A stretch of 64,000 nt of DNA from assembly GCA_034423195.1 (NCBI GenBank), contig DAOUIZ010000066.1:1-64000 (forward strand), read 5' to 3'. A program made the translations under genes and the position numbers. The notes below the pieces were generated by a model, which made no database searches, was not told where the DNA came from, and saw nothing but the letters and a program-made list of their open reading frames with translations. Positions 8,430 through 17,190 of this stretch are shown here, in pieces. Position 1 is the first letter of the stretch, and each line of letters starts with the position of its first letter. This DNA comes from CATOSK01 sp034423195 (lineage in GTDB: Bacteria > Chloroflexota > Dehalococcoidia > Lucifugimonadales > UBA3495).

Positions 8430-9584
8430 TTACCTGCCGGACACGTACCTACCCCATTCTTCCATCAACGGCCTCCGCAAGTCCAAGAGGTCGCTTCGAG
8501 CGTACGCTTCTTCGACATCGGTGCCTACCCGGTGGGCAAGTGAAAGTTCCTTGACCGCCCGGGGTGTTGAGGTACATTCATCGGCCCAATCCCGAAAACT
8601 GCTGCGGAACCCATGTACGGTAGCGCGGTCGGCTAGCCCGGTCGCTCTAAGCACCTTGGTCAATGTCATATCAGACAAAGCTTGCCCGGGCCGCGCAGGG
8701 GACGGAAAAACAAGGTCCGAGCCATCCCGAAGCTCAAGAGCTTTATGCAGGATATCCATCGCTGGGGGGGTTAATGGGACCCTGTGATCCTCACCTCCCT
8801 TCATCCTCCTGCCAGGAACGGTCCACAATGCTTTGTCGAAGTCGATCTCGTCCCACGCCGCGCCTCTTGACTCTCCGCTTCGGGCAGCAGTCAACACGGC
8901 GAATGCAAGACAAAGCTTTGCCGACTTCGAGGCATGGGAGGATTCAACAACCCGAAGGGCGTCCTGAACTTCCCGATAGGGAAGGGCCCGAAGATGAGCC
9001 TTGAACTTCGGCATGCTCGGCAGCGCGCCGTCGATAGCTTCGCCCGCGGGATTGATCTCGATGAACCCGTGCGCCATGGCCCACCGCATGACAGCGCGGG
9101 TCCTTTGCCGAACACGCCTGGCGGTTTCCTGTCTCGTTCCCCATATAGGGGTCAGAACCCCCAGGATGTCAGCCCTGGTAATTCGGTCCACCGGGACGTG
9201 TCCCAGGTTGGGAAAGGCATGGCGTTCCAGAGTCTGAATCCAGGACGCCGCGTGTTTCTGGTTTCGCCACCGGGGAAGGTACGATTCATGGACCCGATGC
9301 GCGGCCTCTGCGAAGGTGGGTACGGGGGGCCTGCGCTTCTCCGCCAAGGGGTCACGACCTGCCGCCACTGCGCTTCGGTTGGCAGCTGCCTGGTTCCTGG
9401 CCTTGGCCAGTCCAACAGCCGGAAATCCTCCCAGACCGAGGTCACGGCGGCGCCCGTCGATCACGATGCGCTGGACCCAGTTCTTCGATCCCCCCGCAGC
9501 AACATTGAGATAAAGGCCAGCCCCGTCTCCATACCTGCCTGGTTCGCTCAACGACTTTACCTTGGCCACGGTCAGAGAAGGCAT
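8430..9584 (-). CDS. Tyrosine recombinase, phage/island-type integrase
   Basis: 384 aa, ATG start after AAGGAGGT. The N-terminal 80 residues (LTVAKVKSL to LGLGGFPAVGLAKAR) are the arm-binding DUF4102 type. The middle is a SAM-like core-binding domain. The C-terminal catalytic domain has Arg in TAARSGESRG, the His-x-x-Arg box in HGFRSSFRDWA, then LAHRVGTD followed by the nucleophile Tyr in EEAYARSD. All key residues are present, so it looks active. It lies 150 bp from the 3' end of a tRNA-Ala gene, the usual target of such P4-type integrases. Confidence 0.93.
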   Translation of the reverse strand: MPSLTVAKVKSLSEPGRYGDGAGLYLNVAAGGSKNWVQRIVIDGRRRDLGLGGFPAVGLAKARNQAAANRSAVAAGRDPLAEKRRPPVPTFAEAAHRVHESYLPRWRNQKHAASWIQTLERHAFPNLGHVPVDRITRADILGVLTPIWGTRQETARRVRQRTRAVMRWAMAHGFIEINPAGEAIDGALPSMPKFKAHLRALPYREVQDALRVVESSHASKSAKLCLAFAVLTAARSGESRGAAWDEIDFDKALWTVPGRRMKGGEDHRVPLTPPAMDILHKALELRDGSDLVFPSPARPGQALSDMTLTKVLRATGLADRATVHGFRSSFRDWADECTSTPRAVKELSLAHRVGTDVEEAYARSDLLDLRRPLMEEWGRYVSGR

Positions 9585-9671
9585 GACCCAACCTCCTTTA
9601 ATCCCACACTTTGCCCCACGTAATGCGCTGGATTGTATCGGACGTTACGGGAACTAACAAGACGATATGAT

Positions 9672-9695
9672 ACCAAATTCCTACATGGAATTGGG
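9672..9695. repeat. Imperfect palindrome between integrase and tRNA-Ala
   Basis: AATTCC and GGAATT flank TACAT, extended by CCA/GGG on the outside, in an unusually AT-rich 150-bp gap. On the plus strand it is followed by TTTTC. It could be a terminator, or an arm or control site for the integrase, whose start lies 90 bp away. There is no direct evidence for either. Confidence 0.35.
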
Positions 9696-9733
9696 TTTTC
9701 TGAGACGTAGTTGGGCTTATCTGGACTATGAGG

Positions 9734-9809
9734 TGGTGGAGGTGAGGGGAATCGAACCCCTGACCTCCTGCGTGCAAAGCAGGCGCTCTCCCATCTGAGC
9801 TACACCCCC
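9734..9809 (-). tRNA. trnA: tRNA-Ala (anticodon TGC), CCA encoded
   Basis: The minus strand folds as a complete cloverleaf: acceptor GGGGGTG paired with CACCTCC (one G-T), D arm with AGCTCA and GGGAGAGC, anticodon stem CCTGC/GCAGG around loop TTTGCAC, and T arm with GGTTCGATTCC. Discriminator A is followed by an encoded CCA (9734-9736). Anticodon TGC gives alanine. An integrase gene lies just past its 3' end, which marks this as a likely attachment site. Confidence 0.97.
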
Positions 9810-9925
9810 GGGGTCCGCCCCGGCATGGCGGCGGGGGGCCGCCTCACGGGGCATTTTCATTGTATCATGGCCCTGACCGGGCGGGCCTCAAAACAATTCC
9901 GCAGCCCGTCTGAGAGGAGCCCGAT

Positions 9926-11878
9926 ATGCCTCCAACGATCAGCCCCTACGGTTCCTGGAAGTCTCCGATCACCACCGACCTCATCGTGGGGGAGTCGGTG
10001 GGGTTGGGACAGATTGCCCTGGACGGGGACGACATCTACTGGGTGGAGATGCGTCCGTCGGAAGGCGGGCGGAACGTCGTGGTGAGGCGTAGTCCAGACG
10101 GGACGGTGACGGATGTTACCCCTGCGCCGTTCAACGCGCGGACGCGGGTCCATGAGTACGGGGGCGGAGCTTACGCGGTGAGGCGCGGCATGGTGTTCTT
10201 CACCAACTTCCCGGACCAGCGGGTGTACCGGCAGGTTGCGGGGGAACAGCCAATACCGGTGACGCCGGAAGGGGACCTGCGTCACGCGGACTTCGAGGTG
10301 GATGCCCGGCGTTCCAGGCTGGTTTGCGTTCAGGAAAACCATTCGGGAGACGGGGAGGCGGTGAACTCGGTGGTGGCCATTCCGCTATTCGAAGGCGCTG
10401 ACGTTGCGGTCGTGGAGCCGGAGCCGTTGGTTGGAGGGTCCGACTTTTTCTCGTCGCCCCGGTTGAGCCCCGACGGGTCACGCATGTGCTGGCTGAGCTG
10501 GGACCACCCGAATATGCCGTGGGATGGGACGGAGCTGTGGGTCGGGGAGCTGGACGGCGCCGGCCGGGTGGGAGATCGGAGGCTGGTAGCAGGAGGAGTT
10601 GGCGAATCCATCACCCAGCCGGAATGGTCCCCCGACGGGCGGCTGTATTTCGTTTCCGACCGGAGCGGGTGGTGGAACCTTTACAGGTGGTCCGGCGGGC
10701 CGGAAACGGAGTGCATTCTGGCGATGGAGGCGGAGTTTGCCCGTCCCCAGTGGGTGTTCGGCGCCAACTGCTACGGGTTCGTTTGCCCGGAGTCGGCGAT
10801 CTGCGCGGTGAACCGGGGAGGCGTTTGGGGCTTGCTGGAGGTCGACCTGGAAACGGGTGACTGGTGGAATGTGGATACCCCCGGGTACTCGGCGATGGGC
10901 CGGTCGGACCTGAGGGTTACCTCCCCTTATGTCGTGTTCGAAGCCGGGGGGCCGGCGAAGCCGAACACCCTGCTGCGGCTGGACCTGGAAATGAGGAGCG
11001 TTGAGGAGTTTCGAGCGTCGAATCCGGCAGGGGTGGACCCGGGATATTTGTCGACGCCGGAGACGCTGGAATTTCCGACGGAGGGCGGGCTGACGGCCCA
11101 CGCCTTCTTCTATCCTCCGGCGAACCGGGACTTCCAGGGGCCGGAGGGGGAGAATCCGCCGCTGCTGCTGAAGAGCCACGGCGGGCCGACCGGGGCGGCG
11201 TCCAACGCGCTGGACCTGGGAATCCAGTTCTGGACGAGCCGGGGGTTTGCGGTGGTGGACGTGAACTACGGCGGAAGCACCGGGTACGGGCGGGAGTACC
11301 GGCAGCGGCTGGAGGACACCTGGGGCATCGTCGACGTGGACGATTGCGTCAACGCGGCGCTGCACCTGGCGAGGCAGGGACTGGTGGACGAATCGAAGCT
11401 GGCGATAGACGGGGGGAGCGCCGGAGGGTACACAACCCTGGCGGCCCTGACCTTCCGGGATGTCTTCTCGGCGGGGGCGAGCTACTACGGGGTGAGCGAC
11501 CTGGAGACGTTGGCGCGGGACACGCACAAGTTCGAGTCCAGGTACCTGGACACACTGGTGGGGCCGTATCCGGCGGAGGCGGAGGTATACCGGGAGAGGT
11601 CTCCAATCAACTTCACGGAACGGCTGTCGCGGCCCATTATCCTGCTGCAGGGGATGGAGGACCGGATAGTGCCGCCGGACCAGGCGGAGACTATGTTCGA
11701 GGCGGTGCGGGCGAAGGGCATCCCGACAGCATATATTCCCTTTGAGGGGGAGCAGCACGGGTTCCGGCAGGCGGCGAACATCAAGCGGGCGCTGGAGGCC
11801 GAGCTTTACTTCTATTCGCGTCTGTTCGGATTCGAGCCGGCGGACGAGATTGACCCGGTGGAGATTGAGAATTTGTAG
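9926..11878 (+). CDS. S9-family peptidase (prolyl oligopeptidase / acylaminoacyl peptidase type)
   Basis: 650 aa, ATG after GAGAGGAG. The N-terminal about 380 residues are a beta-propeller with repeated TolB-like WSPDGRLYFVSDR blades. The C-terminal hydrolase domain has the nucleophile Ser at about 498 in GGSAGGY, Asp at about 579 in MEDRIVPP and His at about 611 in EQHGF. It lacks an obvious signal peptide, so it is probably cytoplasmic and trims short peptides. It stands alone between the tRNA and the thiolase. Confidence 0.9.
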   Translation: MPPTISPYGSWKSPITTDLIVGESVGLGQIALDGDDIYWVEMRPSEGGRNVVVRRSPDGTVTDVTPAPFNARTRVHEYGGGAYAVRRGMVFFTNFPDQRVYRQVAGEQPIPVTPEGDLRHADFEVDARRSRLVCVQENHSGDGEAVNSVVAIPLFEGADVAVVEPEPLVGGSDFFSSPRLSPDGSRMCWLSWDHPNMPWDGTELWVGELDGAGRVGDRRLVAGGVGESITQPEWSPDGRLYFVSDRSGWWNLYRWSGGPETECILAMEAEFARPQWVFGANCYGFVCPESAICAVNRGGVWGLLEVDLETGDWWNVDTPGYSAMGRSDLRVTSPYVVFEAGGPAKPNTLLRLDLEMRSVEEFRASNPAGVDPGYLSTPETLEFPTEGGLTAHAFFYPPANRDFQGPEGENPPLLLKSHGGPTGAASNALDLGIQFWTSRGFAVVDVNYGGSTGYGREYRQRLEDTWGIVDVDDCVNAALHLARQGLVDESKLAIDGGSAGGYTTLAALTFRDVFSAGASYYGVSDLETLARDTHKFESRYLDTLVGPYPAEAEVYRERSPINFTERLSRPIILLQGMEDRIVPPDQAETMFEAVRAKGIPTAYIPFEGEQHGFRQAANIKRALEAELYFYSRLFGFEPADEIDPVEIENL

Positions 11879-12024
11879 CCGGGCCAGAGGCAGGCGCAAA
11901 GGGGTGAAATGGCCGGGTCTTCTTTCGACATTGGAGTGGGGACGGGTTATTATTGGGTGGCAAGTTGGCCGGGTTGCGCCGGAAGCCAACCGGGGGGTTC
12001 AACCCGGGAGTTTGAGGAGTTGTC

Positions 12025-13221
12025 ATGCGTGGAGTAGCGATAGTTTCGCCGGTACGGACGGCGGTGGGCAATTTTGGCGGAAGCCTGCGCGATGTATCGG
12101 CGGCGGAGCTGGCGTCGACGGTTATCAAGGAAGTGCTGAACCGGACGGGAATCGAGCCCTCGAAGGTGGACGACGTTATCCTGGGACACGGCTATCCCAG
12201 CGGGGAGAACCCGGCGATAGGACGGCTGGCCGGGCTGAAGGCGGACCTTCCGATTGAGGTGCCCGGGTACCAGTTGGACCGCCGGTGTTCCTCGGGCTTG
12301 CAGGCCATCCTGAACGCGTCGATGCTGGTGCAGACGGACAATGCCGACGTGGTGATCGCCGGCGGTGTGGAGAGCATGAGCAACGCCGAGTTTTATGTCA
12401 ATGAGTCCCGCTGGGGCGCCCGGTTCGGGTCGGTGAACTTCCATGACCGTCTGGCGCGGGCGCGGGAGACCATCTCTCCCGAGGAGCGGTTCGGGTATAT
12501 TTCCGGGATGGTGGAGACGGCGGAGAACCTGGCCAAGCAGTATGAGATCGCCAGGGAAGAGCAGGACGAGTATGCGCTGCGGAGCCACCAACGGGCGGTG
12601 GCGGCCATCGAGGAAGGCCGCTTCGACGATGAGATGGTGGAGGTTCCGGTGCCCCAGCGCCGGGGCGACCCCAAGCCGTTCAGCCGGGACGAGGGCCCAA
12701 GGGGCGATACGTCCATGGAAGTGCTGGCCCGGCTGCGCCCGGTGATGCGGGACGGGACGGTAACCGCCGGGAACGCCAGCAGCCAGAACGACGCCGCATC
12801 GGTGTGCATGGTGGTGGCCGAGGACAAGCTGGAAGAACTGGGGCTGACTCCCATGGGCTACCTGAAGGGATGGGCGGTCACGGGATGCCATCCCGCGTAC
12901 ATGGGAATCGGGCCGGTGCCGGCGGTGGGCAAGCTGATGGGCAAGGTTGGCATGTCCCTGGACGACATGGACCTCATCGAGCTGAACGAGGCCTTCGCGG
13001 CCCAGGTGCTGTCGGTGCTGCGGGAGTGGAAGCTGTCCGACGAGGACAAGCTGAACGTGAACGGCTCCGGCATTTCGCTGGGTCATCCGATTGCGGCCAC
13101 CGGGGCCCGCATCCTCACCACCCTGCTGCACGAGATGGAGCGCCGGGACGCGCAGTTCGGACTGGAGACGATGTGCGTGGGCGGCGGCCAGGGCGTGGCG
13201 GCCCTGTTCGAGCGGCGGTAG
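12025..13221 (+). CDS. Thiolase (acetyl-CoA C-acyltransferase family)
   Basis: 398 aa. The active-site Cys88 is in RRCSSGLQAI. NEAFA, the catalytic His in GISLGHPIAATGAR, and the second Cys in MCVGGGQG complete the thiolase set. Length and motifs are those of degradative or biosynthetic thiolases that exchange acyl groups with CoA. The next gene, 75 nt away on the same strand, is a GMC oxidoreductase. The pair may act on the same side-chain or alcohol substrate, but the substrate cannot be read from the sequence. Confidence 0.92.
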   Translation: MRGVAIVSPVRTAVGNFGGSLRDVSAAELASTVIKEVLNRTGIEPSKVDDVILGHGYPSGENPAIGRLAGLKADLPIEVPGYQLDRRCSSGLQAILNASMLVQTDNADVVIAGGVESMSNAEFYVNESRWGARFGSVNFHDRLARARETISPEERFGYISGMVETAENLAKQYEIAREEQDEYALRSHQRAVAAIEEGRFDDEMVEVPVPQRRGDPKPFSRDEGPRGDTSMEVLARLRPVMRDGTVTAGNASSQNDAASVCMVVAEDKLEELGLTPMGYLKGWAVTGCHPAYMGIGPVPAVGKLMGKVGMSLDDMDLIELNEAFAAQVLSVLREWKLSDEDKLNVNGSGISLGHPIAATGARILTTLLHEMERRDAQFGLETMCVGGGQGVAALFERR

Positions 13222-13295
13222 GGGGCAGCAGGGACCCGGAGCCGGGAAACGGCGGGGGTCAGAACGGCGACAACAATCGCAGGCGGAGAAAAGCA

Positions 13296-14897
13296 ATGGC
13301 GAAGCAGGAAAACGTGGCTGATGTGCTGTTGATCGGGGCGGGAGCGTCCGGCGGGGCGTTCGCCTGGAGCCTGTCCGAGGCGGGCATCAAGGTGGTGTGC
13401 CTGGAGCAGGGCGGCTGGGTGCCGATGAACGCCTATCCGACCAGCGAGCCGGACAGCCAGCTGCACTGGCAGACTGACTTCGCCGCGAATCCCAACGTGC
13501 GCGGGTTGCGGGAAGACTATCCGGTCAACGAGGACGAGACGCCGATTTCTCCCCTGATGTACAACGCGGTGGGGGGCAGCACCATCCACTGGGGGTCCCA
13601 CTTCCCCCGGTTCCATCCGTCGGACTTCCGGCTGAAGACGCTGGACGGGGTGGCCGACGACTGGCCGCTGGACTACTTCGAGCTGGAGCCCTACTACGAT
13701 CTGAACGACCGGATGCACGGCGTTTCCGGCCTGCACGGCGACCCTGCCTATCCTCCGAAGCCGGATCGTCCCTGTCCGCCGCTGTCCATCGGGCGGGCCG
13801 GGGAGCGGGTGGCCGAAGGGTTCAACAAGCTGGGCTGGCACTGGTGGCCGTCGGACAACGCGGTGTCGTCGGTGCGTTACGACGGCCGGGAGCCGGACTA
13901 CGGCGGATACCTGCGCTCCTTCAGCAGCTCGGACATTATCTACTGGCCCAAGGCGTTGATGAACGGGGCGCAGCTGCGGACCCACGCCCGGGTGCGGGAG
14001 ATACTGGTGGACGAATCCGGCCGGGCCGCGGGAGCGCTGTACTACGATGATTCCAATGGCAACCTCCAGCGGCAGAAGGCGAAGGTGGTGGTGCTGGCGT
14101 GCAACGGCGTCGGGACAGCTCGGCTGCTGCTGAACTCCAGGTCCAGCCTCTTTCCCGAGGGACTGGCCAACTCCAGCGGGTTGGTGGGGAAGAACCTGAT
14201 GCACCACCCGTGCGGGATTGCGCTGGGGATTTTCGAAGAGTCGTTCGAGCAGAAGGGCGGGCCCCGGGGCAGCGCCATGCTGAGCCAGCAGTTCTACGAG
14301 ACGGATGCGAGCCGGGGGTTTGTCCGGGGCTATGACATGCAGGTGCTGGGCAACGAGCTTCCCCCGCTGTCGGCGGCCCTGGGCGGTCTGCTGGGGGAGA
14401 TGGTGCCCTGGGGAAGCGGGCACCACGATGCCTTTGCCGAGCGGTTCGGGCACATGGCCGGCATCACGCTGATGACCGAGGACCTGCCGGAGGAGCACAA
14501 CCAGGTGACCCTGGACCCGACTCTGACGGACTCGGACGGGATTCCCGCTCCGAAGATCCAGTACACGGTGAGCGAGAACACGAGCCGGATGCTGGACCAC
14601 GCGGTAGCCCGGGCGACGGAGGCGCTGGAGGCGGCGGGCGCCAGGAAAGTGCTGTCCGCCAAGCTCCGCCGGAACGCGGGATGGCATTTGCTGGGCACGG
14701 CCCGGATGGGAGACGATCCCGCCAACTCGGTGGTGGACCGCTGGGGGCGCGCACATGACGTTTCCAACCTGTTTGTCATCGACGGGAGCATTTTCACCAC
14801 CGGCGCCTGCATCAATCCCACGACGACCATCGAGTCGCTTGCGCTCCGGACAGCGGATTATTTGAAAGGCGAGGGAAGCGCGGCGCTGGCGGGTTAG
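13296..14897 (+). CDS. GMC-family FAD oxidoreductase
   Basis: 533 aa from the ATG at 13296; the open frame extends further upstream but overlaps the thiolase. Residues 8-35 are the FAD dinucleotide fold (LLIGAGASGGAFAW, then VVCLEQG). NAVGGSTIHWG and the C-terminal GWHLLGTARMGDDP, FVIDGSIF and NPTTTIESLALR blocks are GMC signatures; the His of GWH and the Asn of NPT are the expected active-site pair. GMC enzymes oxidise alcohols or sugars. Lack of a Tat signal suggests a cytoplasmic dehydrogenase. Confidence 0.9.
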   Translation: MAKQENVADVLLIGAGASGGAFAWSLSEAGIKVVCLEQGGWVPMNAYPTSEPDSQLHWQTDFAANPNVRGLREDYPVNEDETPISPLMYNAVGGSTIHWGSHFPRFHPSDFRLKTLDGVADDWPLDYFELEPYYDLNDRMHGVSGLHGDPAYPPKPDRPCPPLSIGRAGERVAEGFNKLGWHWWPSDNAVSSVRYDGREPDYGGYLRSFSSSDIIYWPKALMNGAQLRTHARVREILVDESGRAAGALYYDDSNGNLQRQKAKVVVLACNGVGTARLLLNSRSSLFPEGLANSSGLVGKNLMHHPCGIALGIFEESFEQKGGPRGSAMLSQQFYETDASRGFVRGYDMQVLGNELPPLSAALGGLLGEMVPWGSGHHDAFAERFGHMAGITLMTEDLPEEHNQVTLDPTLTDSDGIPAPKIQYTVSENTSRMLDHAVARATEALEAAGARKVLSAKLRRNAGWHLLGTARMGDDPANSVVDRWGRAHDVSNLFVIDGSIFTTGACINPTTTIESLALRTADYLKGEGSAALAG

Positions 14898-14924
14898 AGG
14901 GGTGATTACGGTCTCCAATTCTGC

Positions 14925-14953
14925 TTGACACTAAATTGGGCAAAACGTAGGAT
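14925..14953 (+). promoter_or_regulatory. Sigma-70-type promoter upstream of NHL protein
   Basis: TTGACA at 14925-14930 and TAGGAT at 14948-14953 are separated by exactly 17 nt. This leaves a leader of about 68 nt before the ATG at 15028. It is one of the clearest promoters in the window. Confidence 0.7.
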
Positions 14954-15027
14954 AGCGGCAACCTGGCGGGGCGACGGTAATTGAGGCTGACAACCCCGCC
15001 TTGATTCATTCTTGAGAGGTAGACGAG

Positions 15028-15972
15028 ATGGCGGACGTATACGGCGAGGGAGATTTCCAGTACACCTTCGTTGAGGATTGGATGAAGCTGCCCGATGGGA
15101 TGCGTCTCCTGGAGTGCCCGGGGGTGGCGGTGGACGGGGAGGACCGGGTGTTCATCCTGACTCGGGGGGAGCATCCGATCTTCGTGTTCGACAAGGACGG
15201 GAATTTCATCCGCACCTTCGGGGAAGGGCTGTTCAGCGACCGGACGCACGGGCTGTATTACAGTCCCAGCGACGGCACCCTGCTGGCGGCGGACGACGGC
15301 ATCCACACCATCCAGAAGTTCACGCCGGACGGCGAGAAGGTGATGGAGATCGGGGAGCGGAACCATCCGGCGCCCCGGTGGAGCGGTCAGCCGTTCAACC
15401 GGCCGACGTCGGCGGCGATCCGGCACAGCAACGGGGATGTCTACATCTCCGACGGGTACGGCAATTCGCGGATTCACGTCTACACCGGGGAGGGGGAGTA
15501 CAAGTTCTCCTGGGGCGAGCCGGGGATCGACGCCGGGCAGTTCATCCGGCCGCACAACATCGCGGTGGACGACAACGAGAACGTTTACGTGGTGGACCGG
15601 GAGTGCCACCGGGTGCAGATTTTCGACCCGGAAGGCGGTTTCATCACCATGTGGAGCAACATCCACCGGCCCGACTCGATGGTGCTGTGGGGAGGCCACA
15701 TCTACATCGGGGAGCTTAACGGGATGGGCGGCGTGGACGACGCGCCGGGGCTGGGCCACCGGGTGACCATCTACGATCTGCAGGGCAACCGGGTGTGCAT
15801 GTTCGGAGACAAAGAAGAGGGCGAGGGTCCCGGGCAGTTCATCGCGCCCCACGGCATCGCGGTGGACTCCACGGGGGCGATCTACGTATCCGAGGTCTCG
15901 TACACCATCCGTGGGTCGAAGATGGACCCGCCGCGGGAGCTGCGGAGCTTCTCCAAGTACGCAGTCGCGTAG
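15028..15972 (+). CDS. NHL-repeat six-bladed beta-propeller protein
   Basis: 314 aa with a GAGAGG ribosome site. Repeats of about 45-50 residues with the pattern GVAVD...VFILTR...IFVFD.DG run through the whole protein (for example PHNIAVDDNENVYVVDR, then HRVQIFDPEG, and later PHGIAVDSTGAIYVSE). This is the NHL propeller, as in peptidyl-hydroxyglycine amidating lyases and other hydrolases or scaffolds. No signal peptide is seen. It has its own promoter. The biochemical activity is not predictable. Confidence 0.85.
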   Translation: MADVYGEGDFQYTFVEDWMKLPDGMRLLECPGVAVDGEDRVFILTRGEHPIFVFDKDGNFIRTFGEGLFSDRTHGLYYSPSDGTLLAADDGIHTIQKFTPDGEKVMEIGERNHPAPRWSGQPFNRPTSAAIRHSNGDVYISDGYGNSRIHVYTGEGEYKFSWGEPGIDAGQFIRPHNIAVDDNENVYVVDRECHRVQIFDPEGGFITMWSNIHRPDSMVLWGGHIYIGELNGMGGVDDAPGLGHRVTIYDLQGNRVCMFGDKEEGEGPGQFIAPHGIAVDSTGAIYVSEVSYTIRGSKMDPPRELRSFSKYAVA

Positions 15973-16110
15973 AGACTTTCCAGAAAGAACCGGACGGCAA
16001 GAACCGGCGAAAGCACCGGCGGCCCCTCCCGAACTCCTTCAGGAGGGGCTTCCAATTGGGGGCAAAGCTGCTTCGGCCCCTGATGAGCGTAAAGAAATGG
16101 GAGCGCGGGC

Positions 16111-17190
16111 ATGACCACCACGAACTTGGCCAGGATTGAACGAGTTGATTTGCGGGAGGCTTGGCCGGACGGGGCGCAGAACTTCACTCCCTGGCTGGCG
16201 GAGAACCTCGCCGACCTGGGGGAAGCGCTGGGGATGGACCTTGAGCTGCGGCAGGTGGATGCGCCTCTGGGCGGAAGTCATCTGGATGTTCTCGCAACGG
16301 ACCTGAACAGCAACCGTCCGGTGATTATCGAAAACCAACTGGAAGCGACGAACCACGCTCACCTGGGGCTGCTGCTGACCTGCGCGGCAGGGTTCGACGC
16401 CGGGTCAGTTATCTGGATAACCAGCGAGTTCCAGGACGAACACCGGCAGGTGCTGGACTGGTTGAACCAGCGGACCGGGGAAGACACCCAGTTCTTCGGG
16501 GTGGCGGTTGAATTGTGGCGGATAGGGGAGTCCCTGCCGGCGCCGAATTTCCTGTTGGCAGCTTCGCCGGACGGCTGGCGGAAGCAAGGCGCACCGGCGG
16601 CCGGCAGGACCCTGGGTTCCCCTCCAGAACCCAGGGAAAGGGAAGCGGAACCCGGGTCAGCAGTCCTTGTCACACCGGCGTCAGGTGAGGCGGCGGAACC
16701 GGAGGCAACGGAACCGGAGACAGCGGAACCCATAGAAACGGAACCCGGGGAAAAATACAGGGAATTTTTCCAGCCGCTCATCGACGATTTGCGCGAAATG
16801 CACAACTTTACCGCTACCCAGGCGGCCCGGCCGCAGAACCGGCACACCTTTTCCGCCGGCTACGGTCAAAGAGTCCTTTACGGAGCCGGTTTCACCGGCG
16901 AAGAACAGGCGAGGATCGAGCTCTACATTGACGGGGGCCATGCGGGTTGGAATCTCCGCCTCTTCGAGAGGTTGGAGGACCACAAAGAAGAAATAGACGC
17001 CAACTTCGGCTACGCGCTGGACTGGCAGCGCCTGGAGGACAGCCAGGCCTGCCGGATAGCGATTGACCAGCCCGGTTCCATTGGCGATCCTCCCGAAACC
17101 CTGACGAGCATCCGGGGCTGGATGACTGTCACTCTTCTCAAATTCAAGGATGTGTTCGACCCCCTGCTGAAGGAAATGCTGGAGCAATGA
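16111..17190 (+). CDS. DUF4268 protein with restriction-endonuclease-like N-terminal domain
   Basis: 359 aa. The N-terminal part (about 1-145) has SHLDVLATD and VIIENQLEATNHAHLGLLL, the D...ExQ metal-site pattern of PD-(D/E)XK-type folds seen in DUF4268 proteins. A flexible linker of EPEATEPETAEP-type repeats (about 175-215) leads to a C-terminal domain (about 220-355) with FFQPLIDDLRE and ARIELYIDGG. These proteins occur near DNA-modifying or defence genes, but the function is unproven. Its stop overlaps the start of the next gene (ATGA), so the two are translated together, an odd pairing. Confidence 0.75.
   Translation: MTTTNLARIERVDLREAWPDGAQNFTPWLAENLADLGEALGMDLELRQVDAPLGGSHLDVLATDLNSNRPVIIENQLEATNHAHLGLLLTCAAGFDAGSVIWITSEFQDEHRQVLDWLNQRTGEDTQFFGVAVELWRIGESLPAPNFLLAASPDGWRKQGAPAAGRTLGSPPEPREREAEPGSAVLVTPASGEAAEPEATEPETAEPIETEPGEKYREFFQPLIDDLREMHNFTATQAARPQNRHTFSAGYGQRVLYGAGFTGEEQARIELYIDGGHAGWNLRLFERLEDHKEEIDANFGYALDWQRLEDSQACRIAIDQPGSIGDPPETLTSIRGWMTVTLLKFKDVFDPLLKEMLEQ

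Noticed and set aside
10478..11989. 503-codon minus-strand open frame over the S9 peptidase
   Set aside because: Arg/His/Pro/Val-rich antisense shadow of a well-supported gene.
13083..14918. 611-codon minus-strand open frame over the GMC oxidoreductase
   Set aside because: Antisense shadow; the plus-strand product has all GMC motifs.
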